Positions 8,186-16,636 of a stretch of 64,000 nt of DNA are shown piece after piece. Position numbers and translations under genes: made by a program. The stretch spans positions 682,001 through 746,000 of the forward strand of contig CAXXFB010000001.1 in assembly GCA_963674545.2 (NCBI GenBank), in the 5' to 3' direction. The stretch is from JABGQS01 sp963674545. Lineage in GTDB: Bacteria; Bacillota; Clostridia; Christensenellales; SZUA-584. Position 1 is the stretch's first letter. Every line of letters starts with the position of its first letter. Below the pieces are notes generated by a model that saw only the letters and a list, made by a program, of their open reading frames with translations, was not told the DNA's origin and searched no databases.

Positions 8186-8926
8186 TTATATAACTTTTGA
8201 CAAGAAATCTTTCAGCCTCGTGTTCTTTGGGTTGCTAAAGAATTCTTTTGGCGGCGCTTCTTCAATTATCCTACCTTCATCCATAAACAGCACTCTTGAG
8301 CCCACTTCACGTGCAAAGCCCATCTCATGCGTAACGACGACCATGGTCATACCGCCTTTTGCAAGGTCTTTCATAACGTCAAGGACTTCGCCTACCATCT
8401 CCGGATCAAGAGCTGAGGTCGGTTCATCAAACAGCATGACGTCCGGGTCCATACAAAGCGCACGCACTATAGCGATCCTCTGCTTCTGTCCGCCCGAGAG
8501 CTTGCTCGGGAAGCTCTGCGCCTTTTCCTGCAAACCGACTCTGCGCAGCAGCTGCATTGCTTTCTCCTCGGCCTCTTCCTTGCTCTTCTTTAGCAGCTTG
8601 ATAGGCGCAAGCGTCATGTTGTCTATAACGTTCTTATGGTGGAAAAGATTGAAATGTTGGAACACCATTCCCATCTTCTGTCTGTGCCTGTTAATATCGA
8701 CTTTCGGGTCGGTTATGTCAACTCCCTCGAAAAACACTTTTCCGCCGGTCGGCATCTCAAGTAGATTCAAACACCTAAGATACGTAGATTTCCCGCTGCC
8801 CGAAGGCCCAATTACTACTACGACTTCGCCTTTTTTTATCTGCGTATCCACACCATCAAGAGCTGCGACTTCTCCAAAGTGTTTCTGCAGATTTTCAGTT
8901 CTTATTATTATATCATCAGTGATCAC
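8186..8926 (-). CDS. glnQ: Polar amino-acid ABC transporter ATP-binding protein
   Basis: 246 residues, full length for the GlnQ/HisP group. Walker A GPSGSGKST, signature LSGGQKQR, Walker B VMLFDEPTSALDPE and the switch histidine in VTHEMGFA are all present. It energises the membrane permease encoded just upstream, whose stop overlaps this start by 11 bases, and takes substrate from the binding protein at 9753. Substrate within the polar amino-acid group is not fixed by the ATPase; the symbol denotes the family only. Confidence 0.92.
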   Translation of the reverse strand: MITDDIIIRTENLQKHFGEVAALDGVDTQIKKGEVVVVIGPSGSGKSTYLRCLNLLEMPTGGKVFFEGVDITDPKVDINRHRQKMGMVFQHFNLFHHKNVIDNMTLAPIKLLKKSKEEAEEKAMQLLRRVGLQEKAQSFPSKLSGGQKQRIAIVRALCMDPDVMLFDEPTSALDPEMVGEVLDVMKDLAKGGMTMVVVTHEMGFAREVGSRVLFMDEGRIIEEAPPKEFFSNPKNTRLKDFLSKVI

Positions 8927-9617
8927 TTTGTCTCAGCCTCCTCTCAAGAATGGTAACGCCTTTCGAAAGTATCATAACTATAGTGAGGTATATTAGCGCA
9001 ACTGCCAGCAAAGGCATGAAGGCATCAAACGTACGTCCCCTTATTATATCTCCGCCCTTTGTTAAGTCTTCCAAGGCAATGTATCCAACGATAGATGTCT
9101 CCTTTAAAAGAACTATCAGCTCGTTCGCCAGCGGCGGTATCGAGTTTTTGAACGCCTGTGGCATTATAATACTCGTCATCGTCTGTGAATAGTTGAATCC
9201 AAGGCTTCGCCCTGCCTCAAACTGCCCGATGTCTACACTCATTATCCCGGCTCTGAAAATCTCGGCTACATATGCGCCGGAGTTGATACCAAACGCTATG
9301 ATAGCAACCAGCTTCTTATCTACGTTTACAGAACCGAATATAACAAAGTATATTATGAGCAGCTGCACAAGCACAGGCGTGCCACGTATAACAGTTAGAT
9401 ACAGACGGCAGATTGCATTGGCAAACTTCATCCTGCCGGTCCTGTCATGCGTCGAACGAACAACAGCCACCAGGAACCCTATTGTTATTCCAATGACAAC
9501 AGCACAAACTGTTATCAGGAGCGTAACTCCAAGACCATTCCAAATATATCTCCATCTATCTTCTGCGATAAAATTATTGACAAATTTATCAGCTATCTTT
9601 GCCCACCACTCGGACAT
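8916..9617 (-). CDS. Polar amino-acid ABC transporter permease
   Basis: 233 residues from ATG 9617, which follows GGTGGT; a GTG at 9638 is the alternative. Several membrane helices carry the His/Glu/Gln-type permease pattern, including RGTPVLVQLLI and the EAA loop EAGRSLGFNYSQTMTSIIMP that docks to the ATPase. It is a single permease gene, so it probably works as a homodimer. A terminator-like hairpin separates it from the binding protein gene upstream, which would lower its expression relative to that gene. Confidence 0.9.
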   Translation of the reverse strand: MSEWWAKIADKFVNNFIAEDRWRYIWNGLGVTLLITVCAVVIGITIGFLVAVVRSTHDRTGRMKFANAICRLYLTVIRGTPVLVQLLIIYFVIFGSVNVDKKLVAIIAFGINSGAYVAEIFRAGIMSVDIGQFEAGRSLGFNYSQTMTSIIMPQAFKNSIPPLANELIVLLKETSIVGYIALEDLTKGGDIIRGRTFDAFMPLLAVALIYLTIVMILSKGVTILERRLRQSDH

Positions 9618-9680
9618 CAATACACCACCAACTCTCACAAAGTTTTATGATTCACTATAACTTATTTTAAAGCAATTTGC

Positions 9681-9711
9681 AAAAGGGCCGCCTATAATCC
9701 GGCAGCCCTCT
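9681..9711 (-). terminator. Intergenic attenuating terminator
   Basis: Read on the minus strand, GAGGGCTGCC pairs over ten bases (with wobbles) with GGCGGCCCTT, and U residues follow. It lies between the binding-protein stop (9753) and the permease start (9617). This is the usual place for partial termination that lets binding protein exceed permease. Confidence 0.7.
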
Positions 9712-9752
9712 TAAGTCATGCTTATACTGCATCAATATGCAGCGATATTTTA

Positions 9753-10493
9753 CTATTCCGCTGTGATGTATTTGTCTATGATTGCCTGAAGCTCACCGGA
9801 CTCTTTTAATTCCGCAAGTGCTTCGTTCACCTGTGCCAGCAGTTCGTCATTGTCCTTCGATATAGCAGCGGCATATTCTTCGATGACATATTCTGTTTCA
9901 AGTATTTTAAGCCCTTCGTTCTGCTCTACGAATACTTTTGCTGGTTCGTTGTCGATTACTACAGCATCAACTTTGCCCTGAACCAGTGCCATAACAGCAT
10001 CCATGCCTTTGTTATAGCGCTCAATCTGTGCTAGGCCTTCATCAACATAGTCCCATGTTACATAGAGGTCGCCTGTTGTGCTGCCCTGAACGCCTATCGT
10101 CTTTCCTTCAAAGTCATCAGCTGAAGCTATGTCGGAACCCTCGGCAACGATAATAACCTGCTTGCCAGTCGCATATGGATCAGAGAAATTGATGTTCTTT
10201 AAGCGGTCTTCAGTAACAGTCATGCCGGCAAGACCGATGTCTGCTTTGCCGCTTTGTACCGCTGTTACGATAGAATCAAATGCCATGTCCTCTATCACCA
10301 GTTCCATGCCAAGCTTGTCGGCTATTGCCTGGGCTATCTCTGCATCGATACCAACAATTTCATCACCCTCGTGATATTCATACGGAGGAAATTCCGCATT
10401 AGTTGCCATAACAAGCTGATCTTTCTTTCCACAGGCTGCAAATATCATAAATACCATAGCAACCGCTAATACCAATAATAATACTTTTTTCAT
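9753..10493 (-). CDS. Amino-acid-binding lipoprotein (SBP family 3)
   Basis: 246 residues. Lipoprotein signal with FAAC, lipidated Cys21, followed by the family-3 fold: ATNAEFPPYEY at the start of domain 1, GMTVTEDRLKNINFSDPY with the Arg that binds the substrate carboxylate, and AVVIDNEPA with the Asp that binds its amino group. It is the first gene of the transporter operon. An arginine-type ligand is possible given the ARG-box-like palindrome upstream, but this is inference; cystine, glutamine or histidine binders look similar. Confidence 0.9.
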   Translation of the reverse strand: MKKVLLLVLAVAMVFMIFAACGKKDQLVMATNAEFPPYEYHEGDEIVGIDAEIAQAIADKLGMELVIEDMAFDSIVTAVQSGKADIGLAGMTVTEDRLKNINFSDPYATGKQVIIVAEGSDIASADDFEGKTIGVQGSTTGDLYVTWDYVDEGLAQIERYNKGMDAVMALVQGKVDAVVIDNEPAKVFVEQNEGLKILETEYVIEEYAAAISKDNDELLAQVNEALAELKESGELQAIIDKYITAE

Positions 10494-10577
10494 TTTTCTA
10501 CTCCTTTTTAATTCCTTTCCAAATCTACATGCCGCTAAATAATATCATAACATTATTCAAAATACAACGCTAAAATC

Positions 10578-10607
10578 AAAAATAGTGTATAAATATACAC
10601 TATTTTT
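10578..10607. promoter_or_regulatory. Perfect 14-bp inverted repeat (operator or AT-rich terminator)
   Basis: Arms AAAAATAGTGTATA (10578-10591) and TATACACTATTTTT (10594-10607) are exact complements around AA. The core AGTGTATAAATATACACT has the length and AT centre of an ARG box (ArgR operator). It lies 85 bases before the binding-protein gene. It also lies 31 bases after the stop of the 10638 membrane gene, where a hairpin with a T-run would act as terminator. Both roles are possible. Confidence 0.6.
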
Positions 10608-10637
10608 TAATAATTATGCTTACGTTAACATCTTCGC

Positions 10638-11342
10638 CTATATAAAAGAGTTACGGCCTCCTTTAGTTTCGGTCTTTTCGTTCCCAATTTCATTCTTCAT
10701 CCTTAGCTCCTGATTCTTTTTTCTGCGCTCACTCTTGGTAGGCAGAACAGTTTTTGAAGAAAATACGAGGAACTGAACAAGTATAGCTATAGCCGTAAAC
10801 CCAAGCGCAGCAAATGCGGTTACAAAAGTATTAGCCATGATCGAATCTACAGCCGAAGGAATGAGCATCCCCAGTGTTTGAGGAGCGCCCCCCATTGTCA
10901 GCAGCATAACTCCGGCTATGGAAGCAACGCACCCGCCTAACAACGAAGTCGTCACTATAACTGCAGAGCGCAGGTATACAGAGCTTAAAAGCGCAGACAT
11001 CAGGCACAAAGCCACAACTATCGGAGATACGATATCCAAACCGCCAAAGTCAAACATACTGAGCACGATAAGACATGCAATCGCTGCCGCAGCAAGCCCT
11101 ACAACAAAGGCAGCCGCTCGTTTTATGTAAAACAGAATTACGTAAACGAAAACGGCCGCACTAGCTGAAATTATAAGCTTTTCAATATCGATAAGACTCG
11201 TGCTCTGTAAGAACAAAAAATACAGCAGGACCAGAGTTATTACCGCACCGCATATCGGAAGCAGTATCCTTGCCAGCCTGTATCCTACGAAACAATATAA
11301 TACAGCAATAATGATTACTGCGATTTCAATGCCGAGCACCAT
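10638..11342 (-). CDS. DUF4203/TM198-like integral membrane protein
   Basis: 234 residues with about seven hydrophobic helices and a basic, polar C-terminal tail (from SSKTVLPTKSERRKKNQ). The glycine-rich helix pattern resembles TM7S3/TM198-like (DUF4203) proteins. It follows the 11358 gene by 15 bases and appears to be a diverged paralogue of it (similar length and helix layout). The role of this family in bacteria is unknown; no catalytic motif is visible. Confidence 0.6.
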   Translation of the reverse strand: MVLGIEIAVIIIAVLYCFVGYRLARILLPICGAVITLVLLYFLFLQSTSLIDIEKLIISASAAVFVYVILFYIKRAAAFVVGLAAAAIACLIVLSMFDFGGLDIVSPIVVALCLMSALLSSVYLRSAVIVTTSLLGGCVASIAGVMLLTMGGAPQTLGMLIPSAVDSIMANTFVTAFAALGFTAIAILVQFLVFSSKTVLPTKSERRKKNQELRMKNEIGNEKTETKGGRNSFI

Positions 11343-11357
11343 AAAGGAGCACCCGGC

Positions 11358-11984
11358 TTACTGGCCTGTTTTAAGTTTCTTCTTGCTCGTTACAGTAAGC
11401 TGTATGACAAGCCCGGCCACGAACAAGAGCACCAATGCGATTATATACAGCCACGAAGTGTACAGCCCTCCTGTCTGCTGTAGATTGCCCGAAAGCATAA
11501 GGTTGTCAGAACTGATGCCATTCACGATAGCATACAGCGAAACCGCAAGCATAGATGCGCCGATGTACGATGTAAACAGCGAGACGAATATCCGCCGGTT
11601 GTTCAGCGTGATAGAGCCAAGCACACAGCCTATTATTATGACCGGGATATATACATACCAGTCAAACAGGTTGAGGTTGAATGCATCGATAAGGAGCAGA
11701 CTGATGAGCACCCCAGCGCCGAAGCCGATAAAAAACAGCCCGACATAAAGCAGCAGCACGAAAAGCAGCGCTCCGACAAGGCCGACACCCAAGCTTATTA
11801 GTATAACGTAGATGCTGTCAAGAGACGTAAACATCGGCAAAAGAGTATATGCCAGCATGAAACCGGCTATGAATCCATATATGGCCAGTATGATTTTCAG
11901 CCATTTGTTGCCGAAGAAACAGAATACTAATCCAACAAGGATGTAAACTACAAGAGCAATGATTGCAATAGTTTGATTATCCAT
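11358..11984 (-). CDS. DUF4203/TM198-like integral membrane protein
   Basis: 208 residues from ATG 11984, which follows GGAGG; the frame to 12017 has no site. It is almost wholly hydrophobic with about seven helices and a short basic tail (TVTSKKKLKTGQ). The GFIAGFMLAY and GFGAGVLISLLL segments fit TM198-like proteins. First gene of a two-gene operon with its probable paralogue at 10638. Function unknown. Confidence 0.6.
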   Translation of the reverse strand: MDNQTIAIIALVVYILVGLVFCFFGNKWLKIILAIYGFIAGFMLAYTLLPMFTSLDSIYVILISLGVGLVGALLFVLLLYVGLFFIGFGAGVLISLLLIDAFNLNLFDWYVYIPVIIIGCVLGSITLNNRRIFVSLFTSYIGASMLAVSLYAIVNGISSDNLMLSGNLQQTGGLYTSWLYIIALVLLFVAGLVIQLTVTSKKKLKTGQ

Positions 11985-12088
11985 ATAATACCTCCAGCTT
12001 TTTTTATATTGTATCATAAAATTTCTTGAGTTGCATTATAGTTATTGCTAATGTAGAATAAATTTAACACATTTGAAAGGGCGTTTTG

Positions 12089-12466
12089 ATGATAACTATA
12101 GAAGAGATGCAGGATATGCTGGACAGAGCAGCTCAGAAGATTCCCGAAGAGCTTTATAAAGAACTCAACGGCGGTATAATACTGCTTCCCGATGTCAAAA
12201 TGCATGAGCAGGCAGTAGCCAACGATCTGTATATCCTCGGCGAATATCATTACAGCCGGGCGCTCGGCAGATACATCGCCATATACTACGGTTCTTTCAG
12301 AAGGGTGTCATCCAATCTTTCAAACGAAGAGCTCGAAAAGCGCCTTGAGCACACGCTCAAGCACGAGTTCACCCACCACATTGAATCGCTCGCCGGAGAG
12401 CGTGACCTCGAAATCGAAGACGAAGTCAACATAAACAAATATTTAACAAGACATAGAAAGCACTAG
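12089..12466 (+). CDS. Minimal zincin-like metallopeptidase (PF06262/DUF1025)
   Basis: 125 residues. Zinc motif HEFTHH at 92-97 (HExxH at 92-96) within HTLKHEFTHHIESLAG, in the small single-domain zincin group once called DUF1025. Substrates of this family are not established. ATG 12089 follows AAAGGG; a TTG just before it is also in frame. It is a lone plus-strand gene whose stop lies seven bases from the end of the convergent HD-domain gene. Confidence 0.75.
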   Translation: MITIEEMQDMLDRAAQKIPEELYKELNGGIILLPDVKMHEQAVANDLYILGEYHYSRALGRYIAIYYGSFRRVSSNLSNEELEKRLEHTLKHEFTHHIESLAGERDLEIEDEVNINKYLTRHRKH

Positions 12467-12473
12467 TCCTATA

Positions 12474-13061
12474 TCACTTGTCCGCTTTGATAAAATATGT
12501 CGCTTCCATGTCCGCCGTAGAGAGCGCAAACGCCAGCGGAAACATCGTGAACGCCTTAGTCACCGCCCTTGCGTCCTCGCCTTCCTTAGAAAACCCCATG
12601 TGATACCTTATCGCAAACGCTTCCTCCCTTGAAAGCTTCATGTATGCCGATATCATATACACCGACTTCTCGCCGTGTCCGTACGGCAGCTCGTCCTCGA
12701 AGTCGTACCACGGCACCTGCACCCAGTTGCCGTCCTCGTCCTTGCGGTTTCTCGTGCTCACCTTATAGCAGTTTATCTTGCACACATCGTGCAGCAGCGC
12801 CGCCACAGCCGCCGTCTCATCATCGCAGGTATAGCCGTAAACTTCCTTCACCCTCTCCCGTGCAAGGTAGTCTACCATGCAATGATACGTCACCACGCTG
12901 TGTTCAACCAGTCCGCCTTCATACGAATTATGATATCTCGTGCTAGCAGGCGCAGTAAAGAAGTCGCTGTTGCCCGAATCAAGGTATTCAAGCAGCTTGT
13001 CCGCCCCTTCACGCTTTATGTTCTTTTTATAGATATCTATGAATTCTTTTTTGTAGTTCAT
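12474..13061 (-). CDS. HD-domain phosphohydrolase
   Basis: 195 residues from ATG 13061, which follows GGAGG. HD motifs: RYHNSYEGGLVEHS, with the first metal-binding His, and ALLHDVCK with the His-Asp pair, then further His residues in GHGEKS and RYHMG. The layout resembles small metal-dependent phosphohydrolases acting on nucleotides or cyclic nucleotides. No regulatory or Rel/Spo domain is attached. Specific substrate unknown. Confidence 0.75.
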   Translation of the reverse strand: MNYKKEFIDIYKKNIKREGADKLLEYLDSGNSDFFTAPASTRYHNSYEGGLVEHSVVTYHCMVDYLARERVKEVYGYTCDDETAAVAALLHDVCKINCYKVSTRNRKDEDGNWVQVPWYDFEDELPYGHGEKSVYMISAYMKLSREEAFAIRYHMGFSKEGEDARAVTKAFTMFPLAFALSTADMEATYFIKADK

Positions 13062-13181
13062 TGGCGTGCACCTCCAAGCTGACAATAATCACTTTATCTC
13101 AATATGAAACTTTTTTAAATTATCAGCATATAAAAAATAACACTTATTCTGATTATCAAACCAAATATAACTTTATCTATT

Positions 13182-13802
13182 TTATCGCTTCTTTTTACTC
13201 ACAATAGCACTTACTAGTGGTAATATCATATTAATAATACTGTAAGATAATGAACCAAATAAACTGTTTATATTAACATATACTTTACCTATCGGCAAAA
13301 GTGTTTCACCATTTTTTCTTTGATCAAGTCTTTGCATCATTTCTTTTATTTCTTTTTGAGTTGTACTTAACTCATCGTCCACTTTATTATAGCTATTTAT
13401 TTCTTCATTTATTGCATTCATTTCCTGCAACATTGCCTGTTCTTCTTTCAACAACATATTCTTTCGCTCTTCTAAAGCTTTTTTCTTCACTTCATATCTT
13501 ACCGTTTCAATTAACCTCTCTCTTTCTCCTCTAAGTAACCGCAATCCTTCTGCTTCTGTCTTTGCTTCTAGAATCATTTTCTCCATTTCTGGCACTTTAC
13601 CCATATCTTTTATAAGAGAGATTGCTTTCCCCTCACCAATAATAGCATACCTTAATAAAACAAAAATTATAGAAGATAATAGTGCTGTAGCTAACCCAAA
13701 CCATATTATAAAAAATGAGTCACTATACGCAAATACACCTAAAATAACAATGCCACCCAATAAAAGCAAACCAGAAAGCCCTGCGAAAAATCTTTTAATC
13801 AT
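13182..13802 (-). CDS. AT-rich membrane/coiled-coil protein of unknown function
   Basis: 206 residues, not recognised. Two N-terminal membrane helices (about 6-25 and 30-52) are followed by roughly 90 residues of charged heptad-like helix (MEKMILEAKTEAEGLRLLRG onward to about 160). A C-terminal hydrophobic stretch (SIINMILPLVSAIVSKKKR) ends it. The visible layout is membrane anchor, coiled coil, possible re-entrant tail. Base composition is clearly more AT-rich than the flanking housekeeping genes, suggesting later acquisition. No catalytic motif and no partner gene are evident. Confidence 0.6.
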   Translation of the reverse strand: MIKRFFAGLSGLLLLGGIVILGVFAYSDSFFIIWFGLATALLSSIIFVLLRYAIIGEGKAISLIKDMGKVPEMEKMILEAKTEAEGLRLLRGERERLIETVRYEVKKKALEERKNMLLKEEQAMLQEMNAINEEINSYNKVDDELSTTQKEIKEMMQRLDQRKNGETLLPIGKVYVNINSLFGSLSYSIINMILPLVSAIVSKKKR

Positions 13803-13837
13803 TTCTTACTCCCAGACATTTTTCTTTCCATCTTTTC

Positions 13838-14986
13838 TCACAATATCGACTCCAAAAACTCCGCACACGCCTTCTCGTCCATCTCCACCGGGTTCTTGCT
13901 CATCGAAGAGCCCATAGATGCTTTGGCAAGCTGCGGTATCATGTCTTGGGTCACGCCCAATTCATGCAGTTTCTTTGGCATCTTCATGTGCTCGCAAAGC
14001 TCCGCTATCTCATATGTGGCATATACAGAAGCAGTCTTTTCGTCCTCGTCGCTGCAGCCGATAGCCCATGCGATGTCGGCATATCTGTACACACCGTGCG
14101 CTATGTTATATCTCATCACATGCGGCAGAAGCATACCGCATGCCACGCCGTGCTTTACTCCAAACAGTGCACCCAGCGCCGCACCTATTCCGTGCGCTGC
14201 CCCGAGGCCTGCGTTTGCAAGGCATATACCGCTAACCATAGATGCCATAGACATCTGCGTCCTGGCTTCGATGTCGCTGCCGTCGTCGTATGCGGCTTTC
14301 AGCGCTTTGAATGCTTTGGGTATCTGGTATATCGACATAGCGTCACACATCTCGTTGGCGCCCTTTGCAGTATAGCTCTCTATCATCTGGCATAATGCGT
14401 CCAGGCCCGATGCCGCCGTCACGTCCCTCGGCACAGATAAAGTCAGCTCCGGGTCAACAAGCGCGATGTCGGCGATGAGCTTTTCGTCACGCATGCTCTT
14501 TTTATATCCCTCTTCTTTAGACATTATCACAGCGTTCTTGGTGACTTCGGTGCCCGTTCCGGAAGTCGTCGGCACTGCTATGAACGGCAGCGGGTCTTTG
14601 GTGACTTTAGCGCCTTTGCCCACTCCTTCAAGGTAGTCTTTCACGCTTCCGCCGTTCGTTATCAGCCCTGCTACAGCTTTTGCTGTGTCCATAACACTTC
14701 CGCCACCAATTCCTATAACAGCGTCAACTCCGGCTTCCCTGCCGGCCTGCGCTGCCTCGTCCACTATCTGCGGTGTTGGTTCATCCGTCACTCCGCCAAA
14801 CGGTGTTATTCTCTTGTCGTTCTCCTCCAGCCCTTTTGCGAGCTCGCCCAGCACGCCCGACTTCTCTGAGCCGCCTCCGTACACTATCAGGAAATGGCTC
14901 CCTAAGGCCCCTGCAAGCTCCGGCAGGCGTTTTATCTCTCCGCATCCAAACACTATCCTGTGTGCGGTGTAAAACTCAAAATTCAT
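13838..14986 (-). CDS. Iron-containing alcohol dehydrogenase family protein
   Basis: 382 residues. NAD(P)-binding GGGS (94-97), TTSGTGTE at 140-147, and metal region with Asp196, His265 and His279. The fourth ligand, His200 in FucO-type enzymes, is Gln200 here (DALCQ), a change seen in part of the family that may alter metal choice or activity. It converts alcohol and aldehyde or ketone; substrate not readable. Last gene of a four-gene operon (DUF362, GNAT, phosphomutase-like, this); the start at 14986, with GGGAGGT upstream, is three bases after the previous stop. Confidence 0.85.
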   Translation of the reverse strand: MNFEFYTAHRIVFGCGEIKRLPELAGALGSHFLIVYGGGSEKSGVLGELAKGLEENDKRITPFGGVTDEPTPQIVDEAAQAGREAGVDAVIGIGGGSVMDTAKAVAGLITNGGSVKDYLEGVGKGAKVTKDPLPFIAVPTTSGTGTEVTKNAVIMSKEEGYKKSMRDEKLIADIALVDPELTLSVPRDVTAASGLDALCQMIESYTAKGANEMCDAMSIYQIPKAFKALKAAYDDGSDIEARTQMSMASMVSGICLANAGLGAAHGIGAALGALFGVKHGVACGMLLPHVMRYNIAHGVYRYADIAWAIGCSDEDEKTASVYATYEIAELCEHMKMPKKLHELGVTQDMIPQLAKASMGSSMSKNPVEMDEKACAEFLESIL

Positions 14987-14989
14987 TTT

Positions 14990-16156
14990 TTACCTCCCCA
15001 TCTGCAGCTTCACAAGCTCCGCTGCGCTAAGGTCTAGCTGCGCTTTTTCGCAGTTTCGTTCCGTGAACCTGCCGCTGTTTCCGCTGCTGCCCAACCCTAG
15101 CAGCACAAACGGTGCAGGCTCTCCTCCGTGTCCGCCGCTGTCCGAGAATGTGAAGTGGTCAGAAGCGATCACAGCGCTGAAATCCTCACCGCTTTTCTCC
15201 ATCTCTTCAAAGAACGGCCGCACGAAATGCTCGTCTATCTGCTCCAGCGCCTCCGTTTTCTCCTGCGGCATCAGTTCATGCGACAAATCATCCAGCTTCT
15301 GTATGTGTATATACGCATAGTCGTATTCCTTAAGCGCATCCAGTGCAGTCTGTTTTTTGTCTTTGAGGAACTTCACGAAGCCCCTCGACTCATCCGTCGA
15401 TATACAGTCTGTGCCCGAAAGCGCCGCTATGCCCCGCATAAGCGTTGTTTCCGCCAGCACCACACGTTTTTGCCCAGACGGCTCTCCGAAGCTAGGCGCA
15501 TACGAAGCGCCCCAGAACCATATAGCATTGGCTTTCGTATCGTTGTCTTCTTTGAGCACATCATATGCTCTGCGCATCATGTCATAGAACTCATCGATGA
15601 CACCTTCGCCCTTTGCATGGTCGCCGGCACGTCCGCCTATCATGTCATGCGGCGGCATAAACTTAAGGCTTTCCGCTATTTCCGCCCTGCCTTTAACAAC
15701 TAGTATGTTCCTGAAAGTGTCCGTATTTATAAGCTGTGTATCACCGCCAAACACCTCTTTGTTCAGCCTCTCCACAAGCGGTCTTGAAATGTCGGTCTCA
15801 ATGTCGTGTGCGCTGTAGCTTTCCATTATGCTGTCTTCAAAATTGCTTCCCTTAAGCGTAACGAAGTTGCAGCGGATATACAGGCTGCCCTGCTCGACGG
15901 GTATCCCTGCGCCCGCCGCTTCAATAACTGCCCTTCCTTTATACACCTCTGCCGGATTATACCCAAGCATATTCATATTCGCTACGGCGCTGCCGACTTC
16001 CATGCCCGGCGGTATCGTTAGCACCGTACCCGGCCTGCCCAGCCTGTAGAGCGCATCCAGTCCCGGCTTTATCGCCGCTTCCATGGGTGTCTTCCCGCCC
16101 AGTACTTCCTGCGGCCTGTCCGCCATGCCGTCTATCAAAACAGTAAACCTTTTCAT
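14990..16156 (-). CDS. ApgM-like cofactor-independent phosphoglycerate mutase family protein
   Basis: 388 residues of the alkaline phosphatase superfamily, archaeal-type iPGM (ApgM) branch. Metal Asp in VLIDGMADRP, candidate nucleophile Ser in GSAVANMNMLGYNP, EAAGAGIP, and the C-terminal metal motif ASDHFTFSDSGGHGGEP. In typical ApgM the Ser is followed by Asp (GSD); here it is Ala. Related proteins act in glycolysis or in phosphonate and related pathways, and the gene is often misnamed homoserine kinase. Association with an alcohol dehydrogenase in the same operon leaves the true reaction open. Confidence 0.7.
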   Translation of the reverse strand: MKRFTVLIDGMADRPQEVLGGKTPMEAAIKPGLDALYRLGRPGTVLTIPPGMEVGSAVANMNMLGYNPAEVYKGRAVIEAAGAGIPVEQGSLYIRCNFVTLKGSNFEDSIMESYSAHDIETDISRPLVERLNKEVFGGDTQLINTDTFRNILVVKGRAEIAESLKFMPPHDMIGGRAGDHAKGEGVIDEFYDMMRRAYDVLKEDNDTKANAIWFWGASYAPSFGEPSGQKRVVLAETTLMRGIAALSGTDCISTDESRGFVKFLKDKKQTALDALKEYDYAYIHIQKLDDLSHELMPQEKTEALEQIDEHFVRPFFEEMEKSGEDFSAVIASDHFTFSDSGGHGGEPAPFVLLGLGSSGNSGRFTERNCEKAQLDLSAAELVKLQMGR

Positions 16157-16171
16157 GTGTATCTCCTTCTG

Positions 16172-16636
16172 CTAAAAATCTTTGCGCATATTATATATCT
16201 TAAGGCCTTCAAAATCGCAGACACCGCCGAGTTTCTTGTAACCCATTTTCTCATAGAACGCAGCAGCAGCCAGCGAGGCGTGTATTTCAATAAACTCTGC
16301 TCTCTGCTCTATTGCGCTCTTCTCAAACTTCTCCATGAGTTTTCTGCCGATGCCCTTGTTTTGCCGGCCAACGCTTACAAATAATGTATGTACTCTATTC
16401 TTCTTGCCGCGGATCATACCTGTTATCTTCCCATCCTCTTCGAAAATATAGAATATATCCGTGGAGCTCAGAGAGCTAAAAAGCTCCTGTTCGCTGTGTT
16501 TTGCCGTATCAAAGCTGTCAAGCGTCTTCTCTACGCCCTCTATGTCAAAATAGTCTTCCGCGTTGCAAGCGGCAAAAGTTCCTCTTGCCAGGTCTGCCAT
16601 AGCTATCGTATCTTGTTTTCTGAACCTGCGTATCAT
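16172..16636 (-). CDS. GNAT family N-acetyltransferase
   Basis: 154 residues, single GNAT domain. The acetyl-CoA pyrophosphate loop is VGRQNKGIGRKLM, and HASLAAAAFYEKMGYKKLG is motif B. The start codon overlaps the DUF362 stop (TAATG). It forms an operon with DUF362, the ApgM-like protein and the dehydrogenase. Substrate unknown. Confidence 0.8.
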   Translation of the reverse strand: MIRRFRKQDTIAMADLARGTFAACNAEDYFDIEGVEKTLDSFDTAKHSEQELFSSLSSTDIFYIFEEDGKITGMIRGKKNRVHTLFVSVGRQNKGIGRKLMEKFEKSAIEQRAEFIEIHASLAAAAFYEKMGYKKLGGVCDFEGLKIYNMRKDF

